This document shows positions 27,533 to 28,599 of a stretch of DNA of 28,599 nt, piece by piece. How positions within the stretch are numbered: the first letter of the stretch is position 1; each line of letters starts with the position of its first letter. This stretch comes from a virus, in the IMG/VR virus record IMGVR_UViG_3300029266_001779, positions 1 to 28,599 of that record; one strand, written 5' to 3'. The position numbers and the translations under genes are program-made. Under the pieces are notes generated by a model. It saw nothing but the letters and a program-made list of their open reading frames with translations. It was not told the DNA's origin and did not search any database.

Positions 27533-28599
27533 ATGGCAATAACTAGATATTCAAATAATGAATCGTTAATGCAATCTAAAGGAAGAAACTCCGGGATTGT
27601 TTGGGATCAAGAGCTTCTTAAATTTCTAAATTTAAAAGAAGTTTCTATATCTCCGGAAGAGACTCCAAAAGTAGAAATGCATATTTATTCTCCGACAGGC
27701 AATAAATTACTTACCAGTGTCGATGTTAAAAACTTTATACAACGTGGAGATGAAATTTTCATAGATTATGTTACAGAACTTAATGATATTAATATACAAC
27801 GAGGTTATTTTCGAGTTGTAGTTAATATTGTAAAGGAAGTAATAGGTAATTCAAGTATTCCATTATTGACTATAAAAGATATATCTCCGGATAGGCAAGA
27901 AATACAAGTTGTGATTAGACCTGATATCGAAGGTGTTGATCAAGCTATGCGTAAACAAATCATCAATGGCTATTTAGAAGAATATTCGTCAGCATTTGTT
28001 GAAGACCTTGCATTAAACTTCGGTCAGAATAAAATTTACAAAATCATAAATCAGAAAGAATGGATTAATGAGGATGATATAGTATTAAGATTGTATAAAC
28101 CGTTGCCAGAAGAATTTCAATTGAATGATACTTGTTGGTTAATAGAGCAATTAAGTGATTCAATCATAGATGAAATAGATATAAATTTAGATCCATTAGA
28201 AGCAAAGCCTAATATTTTAAGAGGTCCTAATTTTGAAATAGAATCTAGATATAATACTATTACAGAAACGGACTTTAAATCATGGAATACATTATTAAAT
28301 GCAAATGTAAGTACATCACAAAAAATAATTAATTCATATTTTTCCGGTTCCATGGGAGTTAATTTAGGATTAGATTATACAGGATTTCAAAATTTTATTC
28401 AATATTCGTCTGCAAATGAACGATTAAATAACTTTAAATATAAATTACAAAACATAGAATATTTTGATCAACAATTAGACGTATTAAATACGTCATCTGG
28501 TAGTAGTTCAAGTCCTACATTAAAAAATATTTCTAACTATACTAAACGAAAAGATAGTATTATCGGAGAATTTGATCAATTTGAAAATTGGCTATATAA
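27533..28599 (+). CDS. Tail structural protein, truncated by window end
   Basis: From ATG 27533 the frame stays open to the window edge (355 residues visible; the apparent TAA at the end is out of frame). The protein starts MAITRYSNNESLMQSKGRNS, has an acidic, beta-rich first half and helical segments near 275-320, and reads SIIGEFDQFENWLY at the edge. FDxFENYLY-type motifs are common in long T4-like tail proteins of Bacteroidetes phages. I consider it a large baseplate or tail-fibre-associated protein. It begins two bases after the preceding stop. Confidence 0.65.
   Translation, partial: MAITRYSNNESLMQSKGRNSGIVWDQELLKFLNLKEVSISPEETPKVEMHIYSPTGNKLLTSVDVKNFIQRGDEIFIDYVTELNDINIQRGYFRVVVNIVKEVIGNSSIPLLTIKDISPDRQEIQVVIRPDIEGVDQAMRKQIINGYLEEYSSAFVEDLALNFGQNKIYKIINQKEWINEDDIVLRLYKPLPEEFQLNDTCWLIEQLSDSIIDEIDINLDPLEAKPNILRGPNFEIESRYNTITETDFKSWNTLLNANVSTSQKIINSYFSGSMGVNLGLDYTGFQNFIQYSSANERLNNFKYKLQNIEYFDQQLDVLNTSSGSSSSPTLKNISNYTKRKDSIIGEFDQFENWLY

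Noticed and set aside
1-28599. CRISPR arrays, insertion sequences or transposases
   Set aside because: No regularly spaced identical repeats and no transposase or integrase motif found in any accepted gene.

Overview
The window is a single-strand, tightly packed stretch of a tailed-phage genome: every gene I accept is on the + strand, most neighbours touch or overlap by 1-4 bases (ATGA, TAATG), base composition is strongly AT-rich, and the right third encodes a contractile-tail baseplate of the T4 type (gp5-like spike/hub, gp25-like and gp6-like wedge proteins). A gp55-like late sigma factor supports a T4-like myovirus. The likely host is a member of the Bacteroidetes, probably a flavobacterium. 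Eight promoters fit the host-type -33 TTTG / -7 TAnnTTTG pattern at one fixed spacing, a small protein resembles the Bacteroidetes histone-H1-like Hc1 family, and a DUF4494-like protein is present.

Layout. Positions 1-3242: the end of a possible hotdog thioesterase, then about 14 very small, mostly unrecognised early-type genes, many encoding single-membrane-span peptides. 3243-3614: gene-free, with several inverted repeats. 3667-4638: five small genes behind two near-identical promoters. 4639-5218: a second gene-free stretch with a run of hairpins (two with GAAA tetraloops), then a C-tract/G-tract region and a T8 tract; the best candidate for an undescribed structured RNA or replication element. 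5219-9944: more small genes, including a lysozyme/transglycosylase-like protein, an Hc1-like protein, an XhlA-like membrane protein and a probable lipoprotein. 9980-12498: a DUF4494-like gene, a SAM methyltransferase and hypotheticals. 12593-17721: an accessory and regulatory block with Hsp20, UV-damage endonuclease UvsE, a four-span membrane protein, a Cys4 zinc-ribbon-like protein, a ClpP-type protease and an HD-domain protein. 17721-28599: the gp55-like sigma factor followed by the baseplate/tail module, whose last gene runs off the window.

How it may work together. The small genes, uvsE and clpP lie behind a shared promoter family: an AAGCT box, TTWG 14 bases downstream, then 20 bases and TATMTTTA. 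This probably recruits host RNA polymerase early or mid infection. A second motif (ATATTTAT, no -33 box) sits just upstream of several genes and gene blocks in the later part and is a plausible target of the gp55-like factor. The stress and repair proteins would maintain virion assembly and DNA while the tail genes are expressed. All function calls are from reading the sequence by eye; no database search was run.
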